64,000 bases of DNA from Macrosoma leucophasiata (GCA_036365455.1 JAWQUS010000004.1:6083501-6147500), one strand, 5' to 3'; positions 10,481-21,569 are shown, counted from the stretch's first letter. Made by a program: numbers and translations. Notes: generated by a model not told the origin, from the letters alone.

Positions 10481-10870
10481 TACAAAATGGAAAGAAACTC
10501 TTCAAGAGAACTACATATAGGTATGTAGATCTCTTGATCGTATGTGAATACGATCAATATACGATCGTAATTATTTTATTATAACACTGATAAAAAAACA
10601 ACTTCAATGTCGATGGCCAAAAGTGAGAAAAATTTAAAGGTTGATCGAAATTGATATTTTTTTCTTTTACAATAAAGGTTAAATATTTGATGTTCAAAGC
10701 AGACTAGCAACATAAGGAAGTAGGTATATAGGTAACAGAAAGATAGACGCATAGAGACGCATAGAGTAGCAAATAGTAGATAATAAGTCTTAAGAATAAG
10801 GACATTTATCACTCTAAAGAAATGTTATAATAATACAAAGACACATTGAGTTCCATTTTGTGTCACGAAG
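10481..10870. other. Unassigned AT-rich sequence
   Basis: No gene seen. Confidence 0.4.
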
Positions 10871-11062
10871 CATATCAATTGTAGCTCGTGGTGCGTCCCC
10901 AAAAGTAATTAAAGACAGTTACACACGTGTCTGTGTGTGCGCACGCGACGGCACCGCATGTCGTGTGCGCTGTTCCGGATCGTGAGCGCATGCGCCGGGG
11001 GTTAAGGTGGGCCCATATTGACGGCGGATGCGCGGCGGCTACGATGCGACTGCGATTCGATA
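10871..11062 (+). repeat. GC-rich direct repeat, copy 1
   Basis: Matches 11304-11462 in the same orientation ('tgtgcgct..tccgg..cgtgag', 'gttaaggtgggcccatatt'). The copies differ by many transitions at CG sites. The family is unknown. Confidence 0.7.
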
Positions 11063-11222
11063 CACCTACAAGAAGACTTATTATACGAGTAATTAAGTTT
11101 GTACATATAAAGGATAGTAATAAAAGTATTGATTACAACTATGCAAATCTATCTATTGTTTCTATCTATTGTCTACTACAGGAGAAAAGCGTTTCCAAAA
11201 CTGCTGGCAACAACTAGTCCTG

Positions 11223-11303
11223 GGCCATATTCATTAGCCTTCCCACGTCGTTAGTCCACTTCGTGGGGTTTGCCTACGCTTTGTCTGCCAGCGAATGAGT
11301 TTC
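11223..11303 (-). pseudogene. RTE-like LINE fragment
   Basis: 'ccttcccacgtcgttagtcc' and 'cttcgtggggtttgcctacg' resemble the antisense of a widely scattered lepidopteran RTE LINE coding block. It lies between the two GC-rich direct repeats. Confidence 0.45.
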
Positions 11304-11462
11304 AATAAGAGCTTGTGATGCGTCTACAAACCAAAAGACTTTTAGAAACGAGTGCACACGCAGCGGTACCGCATCTCGTGTGCGCTATACCGGTTCGTGA
11401 GTGCATACGCTGGAAGTTAAGGCGGGTACATATTTAGAGCAGGTGCTTAGCGATTTCAGTTC
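11304..11462 (+). repeat. GC-rich direct repeat, copy 2
   Basis: See 10871-11062. This copy is AT-shifted relative to the first, as expected from decay of CG sites. Confidence 0.7.
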
Positions 11463-11513
11463 TTCAAAAAAACAATCGTTCATACAAATTCCTTAATTTC
11501 TGTCATCATAATT

Positions 11514-11660
11514 TTAAGAAGGACACTTTGTCCAGCTAAATATTGCCAGGACAAAACTCTGTCCCGAACATGCTCGGACAACGCCATTTCTTAGGCCGTC
11601 CACATATTTTCCGCGACCTCTGCCTGAAGCGTAACCACCTATGTAAATTGTTGGTGTTTT
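11514..11660 (-). other. Unrecognised open segment
   Basis: The minus strand is open across this stretch and reads on into antisense LINE sequence at 11661-11781. The part before that junction has balanced composition (Gly/Arg-rich), but I cannot assign it. Confidence 0.25.
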
Positions 11661-11781
11661 TGCTGTCTTCTTGTCTGCGTTCATGAGGCACGGGAGGTGT
11701 GTCACAGTACACAGAACCAGGATATCTGGCGCTCCACACTCTCTTTCTACCCCGTTACGGACCTGTCGTGAAGACATCAGT
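11661..11781 (+). pseudogene. LINE 3' terminal fragment (CATA-tail family)
   Basis: 'gatatctggcgctccacact' to 'tacggacctgtcgtgaaga' is a diverged version of the coding end of the LINEs at 28043 and 33656. Confidence 0.75.
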
Positions 11782-11988
11782 CAGTCCGCATATCGATATC
11801 GTGATAATCAAACATTGATAATTATCTGACGATGATCGACAACAATTTCTTTAGGTTAGGTTAGATCTATCGATCTATCGTCCACGTTAGCTTCACTTCA
11901 TTTTCCAGAACCTAGTCGCCACTTCAGAGCTCTTTTTGCTTATCGATGTTATAATGCACTTCTTTATGCGTTCCTCAGGCGGGAGTGA

Positions 11989-12040
11989 ATGACCTTTTCT
12001 GGTATATTTTTTTTACAATGACCTTTTCTGGTATATTTTG
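11989..12040. repeat. Tandem duplication, unit about 28 bp
   Basis: 'tgaccttttctggtatattt' occurs twice in a row immediately before the M copy. Confidence 0.85.
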
Positions 12041-12043
12041 TTT

Positions 12044-12314
12044 CTGGTGGTAGAGTTCCATTGGCGGAGCTCGCGGGCATAGGCACCACCGCATTACCTA
12101 ATATACTTGCCGCTAAATGATAGTGTTCAGAACTATTGTGTTCCGGTCAGGTGGTAATGTACGGCCCTGTAATTTCCGGCACAGATGCATAACACCTTAA
12201 GCCTCAGGAGTGGTAACGCATCTGCATTTTGACCTTGGTCTTTGTTTAAGTGTCTATAGACAGTCATCATTTAACATCAACATGAACTGCATGCTTATTT
12301 GCCACTTCCATTAC
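12044..12314 (+). repeat. M retroposon, near full length
   Basis: Plus-strand copy ending 'atttgccacttccattac'; a 'ggctg' deletion near 12260 marks it. Confidence 0.9.
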
Positions 12315-13231
12315 GAATATAACTCCTAATTAACAATTATGTAAGCATTTGAATCTAGGTATTTGCTTTTTACAATATAACCAACGTCTTATAACAAAGT
12401 CTGTAAGCGATCTTATACTGCATAATAATATGTTAATACCAGAATTAAAGTTAAATTAATTACTTTTTCTTAAATTGCACAAATATACGCGTCATGCTTG
12501 CGAATTAGCCGCCGTGCGTGAAATTGTACCGTTCAATGTTAAATTTAGCATCAATTAATTCTTATTTTATTTTATTTCAGTTGCCACTTGCGTATCCGAG
12601 ATCATTTGTAATAAAAACGCCCACAAGCTGCAATAATTACTAATCACATATTCACTTGGTTTCGGCGTGAGTGTGAATGCGCCTTAATTTCGAGATGTTC
12701 ACCGATTATTCTCGAATTATTTTAATGTCAGAACAGATTCTTTTTCATCAACGGAAGTGTCACATCCGTCCAAAAAAGACCTCGACATAGCCAGATTTTT
12801 TTATGCTTACCTAGTTCATTAATTCACAAGAACATTTAAATTCAAATTACCATTGTAAGCCTTATTGTCTGCGAATATTTGATCAAACGTTAATTTGAAC
12901 AACAATTTTTTTTTTAAACTTTCCATTATTAAATTTATAAATACTTTAATTTCCTTTTGACGAGAGTAAAACGATTGAAAGCATTTTATTAATTAAAAAT
13001 TCGTTAATGTATGTCTTAGAAATCCAAAGATAATAATCAAGTAGTTATACCCACCTAGTGTTGTTTAGGTAGCTTAATCAAGTGTCAGCTCTTTTTGAGA
13101 CTTAAAGAATATAAATAAAAGAGCCGAGTCGTTGTAGCGGAATATTAAAATAGTCAGTGAATTTGATTTGAAAGATTTTTTTTCTATTTTTTTTACAAGT
13201 GTTTTATTTTGTTTCTGTAATTTCTGGTTGA
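12315..13231. other. Unassigned AT-rich sequence
   Basis: No open frame of note and no family recognised. A possible hidden exon cannot be excluded by eye. Confidence 0.4.
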
Positions 13232-13291
13232 GAAGTTAAGGGTAGACAAAGGGAAATGCATGCATTCAAGCATACATTTAAACACAATTCG
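13232..13291 (-). repeat. S-C SINE 3' fragment
   Basis: 'aaatgcatgcattcaagcat' is the S-C tail block seen at 20620-20660 and 40670-40695. Confidence 0.6.
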
Positions 13292-13399
13292 ACAGTTTTT
13301 TTTATTACATTTTATTTTGCAATACGTGGGGGACGTGTGGGCCACGTGGTGGCTATTGACATCAGAGGGTATATTAACAAACTCCAACGCGACGATGAC

Positions 13400-13621
13400 G
13401 TTAGGAATCTTCAGAAAGACACATAAAGACCACAGGACAAAATACAGACATGTTGCTACCCCTGATACTTTAGTTATTATGTATTGATAGTTATTACGGG
13501 GTTATACATTACCATCTAACCGGAACACGATAGTGCTGAACACTACCATTTGGCGGCAGATAGATTAGGTGATGCCTACGCCCTCGAGCGTAACCACTAG
13601 AACTCTAGATACTACCAGTAT
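13400..13621 (-). repeat. M retroposon, diverged
   Basis: Minus-strand copy with 'ccggaacacgatagtgctga', 'cactaccatttggcgg' and a degraded end at 'ctagatactaccagta'. Confidence 0.8.
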
Positions 13622-14805
13622 TTTTTTATATTTTAATAATTTATAACTTATGTAATGTAGTGTAAATCACCATGATAAACCTATTGGTTATTGAAATAAT
13701 AATCGCTTATGCGACAGCTGTGGTTTCGCCTGCGTTCGTGAATTTGTTTTAAGCTAAATTTTGAACCCAATGCTGATGAATTGACGTTACAAATTACCCT
13801 ATAACCAACATGGAATACTTAGGGGTGAACACCCTACGTGTAATTGCTCTGTACGTTTTATCATAAGGGTTGGTAAATAAATGTTGGTAACGCAGATTTT
13901 GTAGTGTTGCTACTTGAAAACGGTTGTTTTAGGTTTTTATCAAAAACATTCTAATGTGCAATTTTTATAAAAGCTAAAACAATAAACATGTCCTCTTTAA
14001 TGAGTATATACAGGTAGGTCATATTTTAACACCAACAACTTCTTAGATAAATTGAAACATGGAAAAAAGAATTAATTTATTTATAGCTTTATTTTAATCG
14101 TTTAGCTAATCGTTATTGTTGCTGCTCAACAGTATGTCCGTGAAGGGTAAAAGCATCCTCCATCTTGTGCCAATGTCTCCTGTCTTAAGCCACATTCATC
14201 CAGTTTACCCCAGCTACTTTGACAATGTCATCGGCCCATCTTTTTTTTTGAAATCTCTGGCTTTTATGTTGATGTTAATAGCCCTTGACATAAAAAATCT
14301 CTGATTCCATACGAAAATCAAATTCATTCATAAAGTCTCTACAATTTGTTTAGCGCCAACCGTTTCATTCAACTTTACGTGGGTCAAGCTCACTTACAAT
14401 AAAAAGGACTCATATATCATGAGATCGCACCGGAACGGGTCGTGGTCACCACACCTAGTTTATATTACACCGTGAACCAACATTCATTGAACCCCCCTCG
14501 CCATTCAAGTTCAAGGATCCTTTTAAGGTAGGAATAAAAATGAGGGGCACGTTAGAATGGGTGCTATGTGCACGCAACTAAGAAGTTACAGAGGAAGTCT
14601 ACGTCAGATTGTGTAGCTTGAGCTCCAAATCATTGAATGCAATTTGATTCTTTCGGTTTCCTTTATAACTCTCTTCTATTGTTTCCATTTTAATTTTCAT
14701 TCCTTATAAGGCTAGCCACATACATTCGGAATTCCGTTTCCGAATTTGTATTCGAAATATCGATTCGGGATTACGTTAATAGATTACACACTCTAGATAG
14801 ATTTT
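13622..14805. other. Unassigned sequence
   Basis: No convincing gene. 14706-14760 contains 'ggctagccacatacattcgg' and repeated 'ttcg/ttccg' steps that look like a MITE end, but no partner end is visible. Confidence 0.35.
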
Positions 14806-15070
14806 ACTGGTAGTAGAGCTCCAGTGACGGAGCTCGCGGGCGTAAGCACCACCGCATTACCTAATAGACTTGCCGCTAAATGGTAGTGTTCAGCAATATT
14901 GTATTCCGGTCAGGTGGTAATGTACGGCCCTGAAATTTCCGGCACAGAGGCATAACACCTTAGGCCTCAGGAGTGGTAACGCATCTGCATTTTGACCTTG
15001 ATCTTTGGTCTATAGGCTGCAGTCATCGCTTAACATCAATGTGAACTGCACGCTTGTTTGCCACACAAAA
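14806..15070 (+). repeat. M retroposon, near full length
   Basis: Plus-strand copy with intact GAGCTC blocks, ending at 'cgcttgtttgccacac' and an A-rich tail. Confidence 0.9.
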
Positions 15071-15353
15071 ACACACATATGTAGCGTCCACAATATAAGG
15101 TACCACATAGTGGAACAATGAAGGAACACAAACGCACGTCTTCGGCGTATGACCAAGTTGCATCGCACATAAAAAGTTTTCTCAAGAGTTGCCCTATATA
15201 CAACTTTCTAATGATAAGCGGTGGGCCGAAGTCCGCTAAACGCTATACCCTCACCTGGTTGCAGGATCCTTCCTATTCGTCGGAGGAGCATTTTCAGCCG
15301 TTTCTCCACACATCGTCGTTCAACTGAGCCTTGTTATTCCAAGTCTGCATTTT
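15071..15353. other. Unassigned, short open frames only
   Basis: Two overlapping frames of about 70-80 codons; neither has a recognisable motif. Confidence 0.3.
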
Positions 15354-15478
15354 CAGTTCGGTATTGGTCAAAATTTGGTCAAAATGATCAATACATGGTC
15401 GACACACGACATATAATATATGTAGTACGAGTATGTGCAAGATATAATGCTCTACAGATCCGAAATTAGCCGAAGTCT
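15354..15478. mobile_element. N7 DNA element fragment
   Basis: 'cggtattggtcaaaatttgg' and 'cgaaattagccgaagtct' match the right half of the N7 copy at 44223-44445. Confidence 0.6.
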
Positions 15479-16149
15479 TTATTTTTTAAGTATCGAACAG
15501 CAAAAGCCCGCCAGCCGGGCTGTTGTATTTCAACATTAAAAATATTCTCACATAAGTATTTATTGATTTATATTAAACGAACTTTAGTTTTAACTAACGA
15601 CATTTACAAATTATGTGTTTTACGGATAAAAACACTTTTGTAAGAACACTTCACTCCAATATATCTTTTTTTCGGTCACTTCAGATGTGGAATTGATGTA
15701 TTAATAGCAAATTTATTCACTTATCGACCTGGTAGCCTTCCAGTGATTTATGCGGTCGGCAACATAAACGGATGTTATAAAATAACTTAATTTCATTGCA
15801 TACCAATGTTTGCATTCAAGTTTTATTAGTGTATGTACCTTCTCTGCGTGAAGGTGAATATGAACTTGGCTCGGTTTTATTGGGTAATCTTCATTAATTA
15901 CTTGTTTGGTTCCGTTTCAATCAGTTAATTGATAATAAAGTGTGAGTTATAGTTTTGCGTATGGCTTATTCTTTGATTAATTTCAGTGAACATTACGGTA
16001 TCATTTTCTGTTATGAAATAGTGGGTATTTCTATAGATTAGACGTCTTGTATTAATATTTATATGATAGATAATAAATCTTAAAAATAAATACTGATTTT
16101 CTTGAGTGATCTTTGCACAAAGTCCCGTTACCTGTAAATATTGCTTTGT
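15479..16149. other. Unassigned AT-rich sequence
   Basis: No gene or repeat recognised. Confidence 0.4.
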
Positions 16150-16210
16150 AAATCAGAGACATAATAACTAAGGTCTCAGGGCTGGCAACACTCCTGAATT
16201 TTGACGACTG
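16150..16210 (+). repeat. M retroposon fragment
   Basis: 'cagagacataataactaagg' to 'tgaattttgacgactgg' is the central part of M. Confidence 0.6.
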
Positions 16211-16329
16211 GATCCGCAAACTCTGCCTTCAGATGGTACGAGTATAATATAATAATGATATAATGACATAACGAATCTTTTAATTGGGAAAAATACTGCA
16301 TAGCTCTCCACTTCTACTATTTAAGTAGG

Positions 16330-16395
16330 TATTTTACTAAAAATGGAACAATATTGATCACGATACACAATTCGCATGCAATACCTACTTAATGC
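16330..16395 (+). repeat. Diverged direct repeat, copy 1
   Basis: 'ttgatcacgatac' and 'gcatgcaatac' recur in order at 16745-16815. Confidence 0.6.
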
Positions 16396-16744
16396 TCCAT
16401 AGCAAAGCATTATCGCATTTTGTCTAGTCTCTGAATTGTAATCATTTTCTACCAATTGGACCGTCTGTTCTAAAATCTTTATTTATTTTTTGCTACTCCC
16501 ACAATATATTCGAAATAGCTTACAATTTTTGCAATACAATGACATTTAAATGGCCTACAATGATTTGTTACTTGTTTATTTTGATAATCGTATAAATTTT
16601 TCTGTGAATGAAATTGTTTTGTGAATGTGAATGAAAAAATAGTCGGAGTGTCTGGTATGCCAGACTAGACAGACCATTATTTTTTCATTTGGAAAAATTA
16701 CATCATTAACCGGCAGTTAAACTCTCAGGTAGTACTGACCTACA
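16396..16744. other. Unassigned AT-rich sequence
   Basis: Contains a weak stem, 'aatgaaaaaatag' (near 16630) against 'attattttttcatt' (near 16677). Confidence 0.4.
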
Positions 16745-16815
16745 ACCAAGTATTTCACTAGAAATGAAACAGTCTTGATCACGATACAATATGCATGCAA
16801 TACTTTATGCAATAA
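16745..16815 (+). repeat. Diverged direct repeat, copy 2
   Basis: See 16330-16395. Confidence 0.6.
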
Positions 16816-17184
16816 TGCCTCAAACACCCTCTTATGCAATCTTAGACGATTCAGTTGGCAGTGCGCATTCGGTAGAGCAAATAAGGGATCCTTGATATTT
16901 ATTGGTATTGCCTCACATCCGCGCTGAAATTCTTAACAATAGATCACATTGTATAGACTGAAGCGGATGCGAGTTACACTCGTAACTTAGTCAATAAAAG
17001 AGTAAACAGTTTTTTTGTAAGAAAAAACTTAAATTAGGGACCGTACAGAATTACCTATAATATTCCAGTCAAAATATACTTTAAATTGTGTTTTATGATA
17101 TAAGCTGATCTAACTCTTTTCTTTTTATAAGGTGGACTTATGAAAAGAATATATAAAGACAAGCAAAAATAATAACATCTCATA
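16816..17184. other. Unassigned AT-rich sequence
   Basis: No gene recognised. Confidence 0.4.
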
Positions 17185-17392
17185 ATTTGACAACCAGATG
17201 GTCCAGCTGATTGTGACGACCACTCGATACGAGGATCGCGGGATCGATTCCCGCATCGGAACAAATATTTGCATAGTTTACAGATATGTGTTTCGGATCT
17301 GGATGATTGTGTATGTGTTGCGTTTGTACAACATCACCCACAACACAGGTTTATACCTACCTGATGTGGGGTTATGAGTGTAAGCGTATTTT
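17185..17392 (+). repeat. S-A SINE, tRNA-headed
   Basis: The head carries an A-box-like 'tggtccagctgattgtg' and the B-box 'gggatcgattccc'. The body ('acaaatatttgcatag', 'acaacatcacccacaacaca', 'gagtgtaagcg') matches the reverse complement of 22249-22443. The RNA polymerase III promoter boxes and the shared non-tRNA body identify a SINE, not a tRNA gene. Confidence 0.85.
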
Positions 17393-17756
17393 ATTTCACG
17401 TTAGGTATACCTATCAATCACGTGTCTAATACTTATAAGTCTCGCCATTTACACAATAAATTCGTTATAGCCACATCACTATAGCCTATCCCTTAAATAT
17501 ATCTGTAGAATCTTACAACTGACTCATTGTTTATGCAATTTTATGATGACGAGCACAAACAGTTATGAAGAATTTATAATATATTCTTAGTGATTCATCG
17601 AGATGCATAGCTAATAGTTAAATCAATGTCTTCATTTAATTTAATACCTACCTATATTGCATCTATATATAAGAAAGAACATACATAGTATATTAAACCT
17701 AATTGCTTAAAGTCCTTATCATACTATTATATCGCCTCCATATTAGGTTAGAAGAT
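17393..17756. other. Unassigned AT-rich sequence
   Basis: Nothing recognised. Confidence 0.4.
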
Positions 17757-17830
17757 ATTTATTTATTCACACTTTTAAACTTTACAAATATATGACCTCC
17801 TTAATGCTACTAGGTATTCTCTAACAGCCA
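17757..17830 (-). repeat. Q-type LINE/SINE tail fragment
   Basis: 'tatttattcacac' then 'cctccttaatgctactagg' and 'ttctctaacagccaatc' is a degraded version of the block at 22797-22910. Confidence 0.5.
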
Positions 17831-17999
17831 ATCTTGAGGTTGTGGAAATAAGCAAATTTTTAAACTTTTTAACAAAATGACTTTATTTGCTACCTAGAAA
17901 AGATTTTTGCAACTCATGTCCAAATGTAGAAAATAGTCTCCTATTGCATGAGATTCAAAAACTTAAATGGGTAATAATTGAAGTAGGTATGTCACACCA
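17831..17999. other. Unassigned sequence
   Basis: Short AT-rich interval before the GC-rich block. Confidence 0.4.
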
Positions 18000-18180
18000 A
18001 CCCCTCCCCCCCCGTGGGTGTTTACCTTGTCGTGGCGGGGGAGTTCAGTACACGGTGGTTGGCTCCACACCGGCGAAGCCAAGAGGAACCCAGAGAGGGA
18101 GCACCATTTCGCGTGGCTCTGCCCGCCACTCGCTGCTGGTGAGGAGAGTCTACTGAACCCTTCATGGGCGAGTCTGACTT
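18000..18180 (+). other. GC-rich island, probable LINE 5' region
   Basis: About 60% GC against an AT-rich background, with C-runs at 18000-18010 and 'cacaccggcgaagccaag'. It resembles 5' untranslated regions of insect LINEs, but no open reverse transcriptase follows. Unassigned. Confidence 0.4.
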
Positions 18181-18211
18181 AATCTTAACGGATTTTTATG
18201 CTGTATCACCC

Positions 18212-18594
18212 CATGAAGCAACACGGGCCTCCGGTCGCGGCGGACCGGAGGGACCCGGCGGGGGGGAGTAGCCATATGCAGGCGTACCCCTCTTTCAAAG
18301 TAGGTACACGCTCAAGTGGGCCTATGCCTGTCGCCTAATAAATGTGTGCGTGAAATTGTTTATGTATTTTGTTAAAGTCAAGGTGTGAGTTTTGTAGTAA
18401 TAGACGATTTTTGAAGTGTGTTTTACATCGGTAATAAACACTATGGCAACCCTACTAACTACGTGCTACGCACACAGATGCACGTGTAAATACACGTCAG
18501 TGATTGATATCTATGTAATATAGACCAAATTAAGCGTTTGCATGGAATTTTGGCGGAGTGTCCGCGCTGTGCCGGTGGCCCGCGTTGCTCTATG
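18212..18594 (+). mobile_element. H1 hAT MITE carrying an N1 segment
   Basis: Left end CATGAAGCAACACGGGCC, right end GGCCCGCGTTGCTCTATG, exact 8 bp TSD TATCACCC (18204-18211, 18595-18602). Where other H1 copies continue into 'actcccctccag', this one switches at about 18443 to N1 sequence (18449-18580) and back at the right end, giving a chimeric element that seems to have moved as a unit or acquired N1 later. Confidence 0.85.
18449..18580 (+). mobile_element. N1 element segment inside H1
   Basis: 'acgtgctacgcacacag' to 'ggcggagtgtccgcgctgtg' matches 39950-40079 and the reverse complement of 60462-60600. The left part of N1 is missing. Confidence 0.75.
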
Positions 18595-18629
18595 TATCAC
18601 CCGCATCATTTTAGTACATACCTACTAGT

Positions 18630-18735
18630 GCAGCAATACCGCAACAGTATGCTCGTGTTAACTTACCTGTAAAACATACCTACGTTACAAGACGGGATGC
18701 TCCATGGGACCGAAACGGTGTGTATGTTGTGTGAT
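18630..18735. repeat. N8 repeat, copy 1
   Basis: 'taccgcaacagtatgctcgt' and 'ggaccgaaacggtg' correspond to 49990-50085. Family unknown. Confidence 0.6.
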
Positions 18736-19045
18736 ACCGCTAGCGCTCATCAAGAACGTATCTATAACCCTGCCAATATTAAATTCTCATTTACAGTCAC
18801 AAAAAAAAAACCACTTCCATGTTGCTAAGCTAACAGTTCCGCTATTGTAATGAGGTCTCAGGCCACTGCATTAGAAAATCCGAGTCATTGTCATGGTTCA
18901 ATGCGATAGTGTAACGTACTAGCGCAAGATTGGCATGCGCGCGATACAATTTTCCCCACAATTTCATTTGATTGCCGTCTTACAATGACTAAAGAAAGCT
19001 GTATTGGCGTTTAATAAATACTTACTGTGTCTGACAGTAAGTATG
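18736..19045. other. Unassigned sequence
   Basis: No gene. CG-containing words occur near 18900-18945. Confidence 0.4.
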
Positions 19046-19079
19046 ATACCGATCATATCTTATCTGATATGATCGGTAT
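19046..19079. repeat. 14 bp hairpin
   Basis: 'ataccgatcatatc' at 19046-19059 is inverted exactly at 19066-19079 with a 6-base loop. Confidence 0.85.
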
Positions 19080-19119
19080 TTCTGAAGTTATCTGGAATTT
19101 TCAAGTGGATGGACACGCT

Positions 19120-19690
19120 AGGAATGCCTGGGCTGGTACCTCATCCATCTATTGTCAAATGAAAGTGTTCAACACTATCGTATCGTTTAGGTCAGTGGTG
19201 GGCAAACTACGGCCCGCGAGCCAAATCAAGCCCCTTGAAGGTTTTTATCCAGCCCGCGGAGGGCCTTGAAGATAGATATTGCAAGTTGTGGTGTATAAGA
19301 TGATTGAACTCTGAATCCCTGAAGCAGCAGATATATAGAGTCCAAGAACAATAAGATATCAATTGTCATATTTTTCTGGCGGCCTGAGGGGAAACAACAG
19401 ATACATTTTCTTTGGTTGTTTTTTTTCTGTCATGCATGAGTATATACCTACTTACATAAAAAGCATTTTTCATTAATTCTGGCCCGCTGTTGGAAATTTT
19501 GCTTAATTTCTGGCCCGCCATCATAAAAGTTTGCCCACCACTGGTTTAGATGGTGATTTCTGTCATAGAGTTAAAAAAACTAAGTCCTCAAGGGTGACAT
19601 CGCCACGCATCCGCATTTTTAATATTGGTTTTTGCGTAGATGTCTTTAGGCTGCAGTAGCCCACTATCCATATGAATTGCATACTGTAAA
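19120..19690 (+). repeat. M retroposon split by H2
   Basis: An old plus-strand copy: 'gtgttcaacactatcgtatc' before the insertion and 'ggctgcagtagcccactatc' after it. The H2 element occupies 19193-19543. Confidence 0.75.
19193..19543 (+). mobile_element. H2 hAT-type MITE
   Basis: 351 bp with exact 16 bp terminal repeats, CAGTGGTGGGCAAACT, and inner repeated 'ggcccg' words. Flanked by 8 bp duplications differing at one base, GTTTAGGT (19185-19192) and GTTTAGAT (19544-19551). Termini beginning CAG.GGTG and 8 bp TSDs are typical of hAT. It has no coding capacity. Confidence 0.92.
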
Positions 19691-19693
19691 TTA

Positions 19694-19850
19694 GGGTTGC
19701 TGAGGATTCCTCTTCCTCTTCCTCATAATGAGGAAGTTCCGCAATATTTTGGGATCCTCAACCGTTTCCGCATCCTTAAAAATTAAAATAAAAAATCCTC
19801 TTCCGCTACCGCTTCCTCAAAATTTAAAAGGAATTTATGAGGAATTTTGT
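19694..19850 (+). mobile_element. Possible H3 element, left end only
   Basis: Begins TAGGGTTGCTGAGGATTCC, like other H3 left ends, followed by repeated 'cctcttcc' / 'aggaa' steps. No matching right end with a TSD was found. Confidence 0.45.
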
Positions 19851-20335
19851 TGCGCATGCGCGTCGCGTATCGATGACAACGGACACGCCGCAGCGCGGTG
19901 CCAGGCCGAACAGGCGAGCGAGACCTTCCCACCCGCCACCGGCGCTGTTCCTTGATTGTTTGTTTTAATTTTATTGACATACATTATTTTGTTTATACGC
20001 GTACTCAACTTAAAAATCGAAATATTCTTTTTCCTTTTTTTTTTTTTTTTACAAAACTGTATCTTTACAATACCTATCTTCTCTTCCATCAAATGTACCA
20101 GCAAACGACTTTTTAGCAATGCTGTATTGGTATATGATGAGCTATAAAACCGGTTGTTGGGGAAACAGCGTCCAAATATTTTTTTTATAAAAATTAACCT
20201 CTGTGTTTAAAATAAATTTCGATTAATAGTATTCAATTCTTTTATTTTGATTAATAATATTCGACTTAAATACCTAATTAACGAAGAAATAAAGACTGCA
20301 TTCTTATTTTCATTTCAATTCCTATATGAAATTGT
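19851..20335. other. Unassigned; GC-rich patch then AT-rich
   Basis: 19855-19955 is GC-rich ('gcatgcgcgtcgcgtatcg') with no recognisable coding sequence. The rest is AT-rich with a long T-run near 20036. Confidence 0.35.
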
Positions 20336-20453
20336 CTCATCTTTTTTTTTGGTGTGCGTGTGTTTTTTTATGTCTGTAGGTTGACAGACAAGCAGACGGG
20401 CCACTTGATGGAAAAGTGGTCACCGTTGCCTATGAACATTTGCAACACCTCTA
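20336..20453 (-). repeat. LT retroposon tail
   Basis: T-run then 'gttgacagacaagcagacgg' and 'gtggtcaccgttgcctatga': LT on the minus strand, joined at about 20454 directly to the 5' end of an M copy. Confidence 0.8.
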
Positions 20454-20482
20454 GAGCTCTGCCACCAGTAAAGTTGCCATAG
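20454..20482 (-). repeat. M retroposon 5' tip
   Basis: 'tctagagctctgccaccagtaa' is the end of a minus-strand M copy fused to LT, a chimeric retroposon. Confidence 0.7.
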
Positions 20483-20539
20483 TCTTGCCTCAGCCGTAGA
20501 ACAGTGAATTGTTATTATGTAGAAAGAGATATTCTCTCT

Positions 20540-20700
20540 ACTCGCCGGTTACGTATTTGGCCCATATAACAGGTGGCGACCTGTTACATGGGCCAAATAC
20601 GTAACCGGCGAGTCGTGGGTGTTTGCATGTATGCTTGAATGCATGCATTTACCTCTGCCTACCCATTCGGGGATTACAGGCGTGAAATTAGGTTTAGAAA
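20540..20700 (+). repeat. S-C SINE, head-to-head palindrome
   Basis: A plus-strand S-C 3' half ('gtaaccggcgagtcgtgggt' to 'ggattacaggcgtgaaatta') is preceded by an inverted copy of its own start: 20540-20572 pairs with 20581-20613 at 32 of 33 bases, 8-base loop. Confidence 0.85.
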
Positions 20701-21569
20701 GAGATTCCTCACAGACTGGAAATGGGAACATGCTCAATGTTGCGGTCAAACATTATGTACGTTATTGTATTCAGGTATTGTGGGTTGAACTTCCCTAAGC
20801 CTAAGAGGTGTTCCTTCCAAAACTGGCATCAAAAGCAGTTCTTAGCAGCTGGTTATGAGTTGGCAACTCATGTGGTTGTCTGCTTACCCTTTTTATGTCA
20901 AATGGACATATAAGAACAATGAATCCGGTAAGAAACGTTTTGAAGAAATTCCCCATTAGCAGGTTACTCAAATCGTAGTTAGCGGGGCTTGTAAATTATA
21001 AGTCCATTAGTTATCTCTTCCAAATCTCTTACAGAATATACCTACAGACAGCGTGGAGCATAGTCACCACATCTGTCCTTGAAAACCTGCCATGCTTCTT
21101 CAATATTCATAAATCTACAAGCCGATCTCGATCTCTTGACCCCCACCAGCGGATAATATAGATTTGTTGTGATTAATACATATTTTATATTTAAATGTGG
21201 ATCTTTGAATTTCTTCTTTAATAATTCACGATCTACGGTATTTTTATGATATCAAAGCCGTCGAGATCGTGGACAAATTGCCTTATAATGCATAACGATG
21301 TTATCTGAGTATCCGAATGTTGAAGTGGGTTACACAGTCGTCGCTATGTCTGTCTCAACGTATAACCAATAGTCACATATACCTACGCATCATGGCAGCT
21401 GATAGTGGCACTAAAGGTATCCGGACTATTGGTGCCCTGGTTGGCTGCCATGATGCAATTTTCATACGGATAAGAATTGCTTGATTACGATGGGTGGTAA
21501 CTCCCTCAGGTTGTTTTATATTATTTCGCATTAACACATGCTTGTGAAATATATTTTATTTTTAAAGAA
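20701..21569. other. Unassigned sequence
   Basis: Several short open frames without motifs. No repeat recognised except loose 'gtgggttaca' similarity between 21330 and 23410. Confidence 0.35.
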
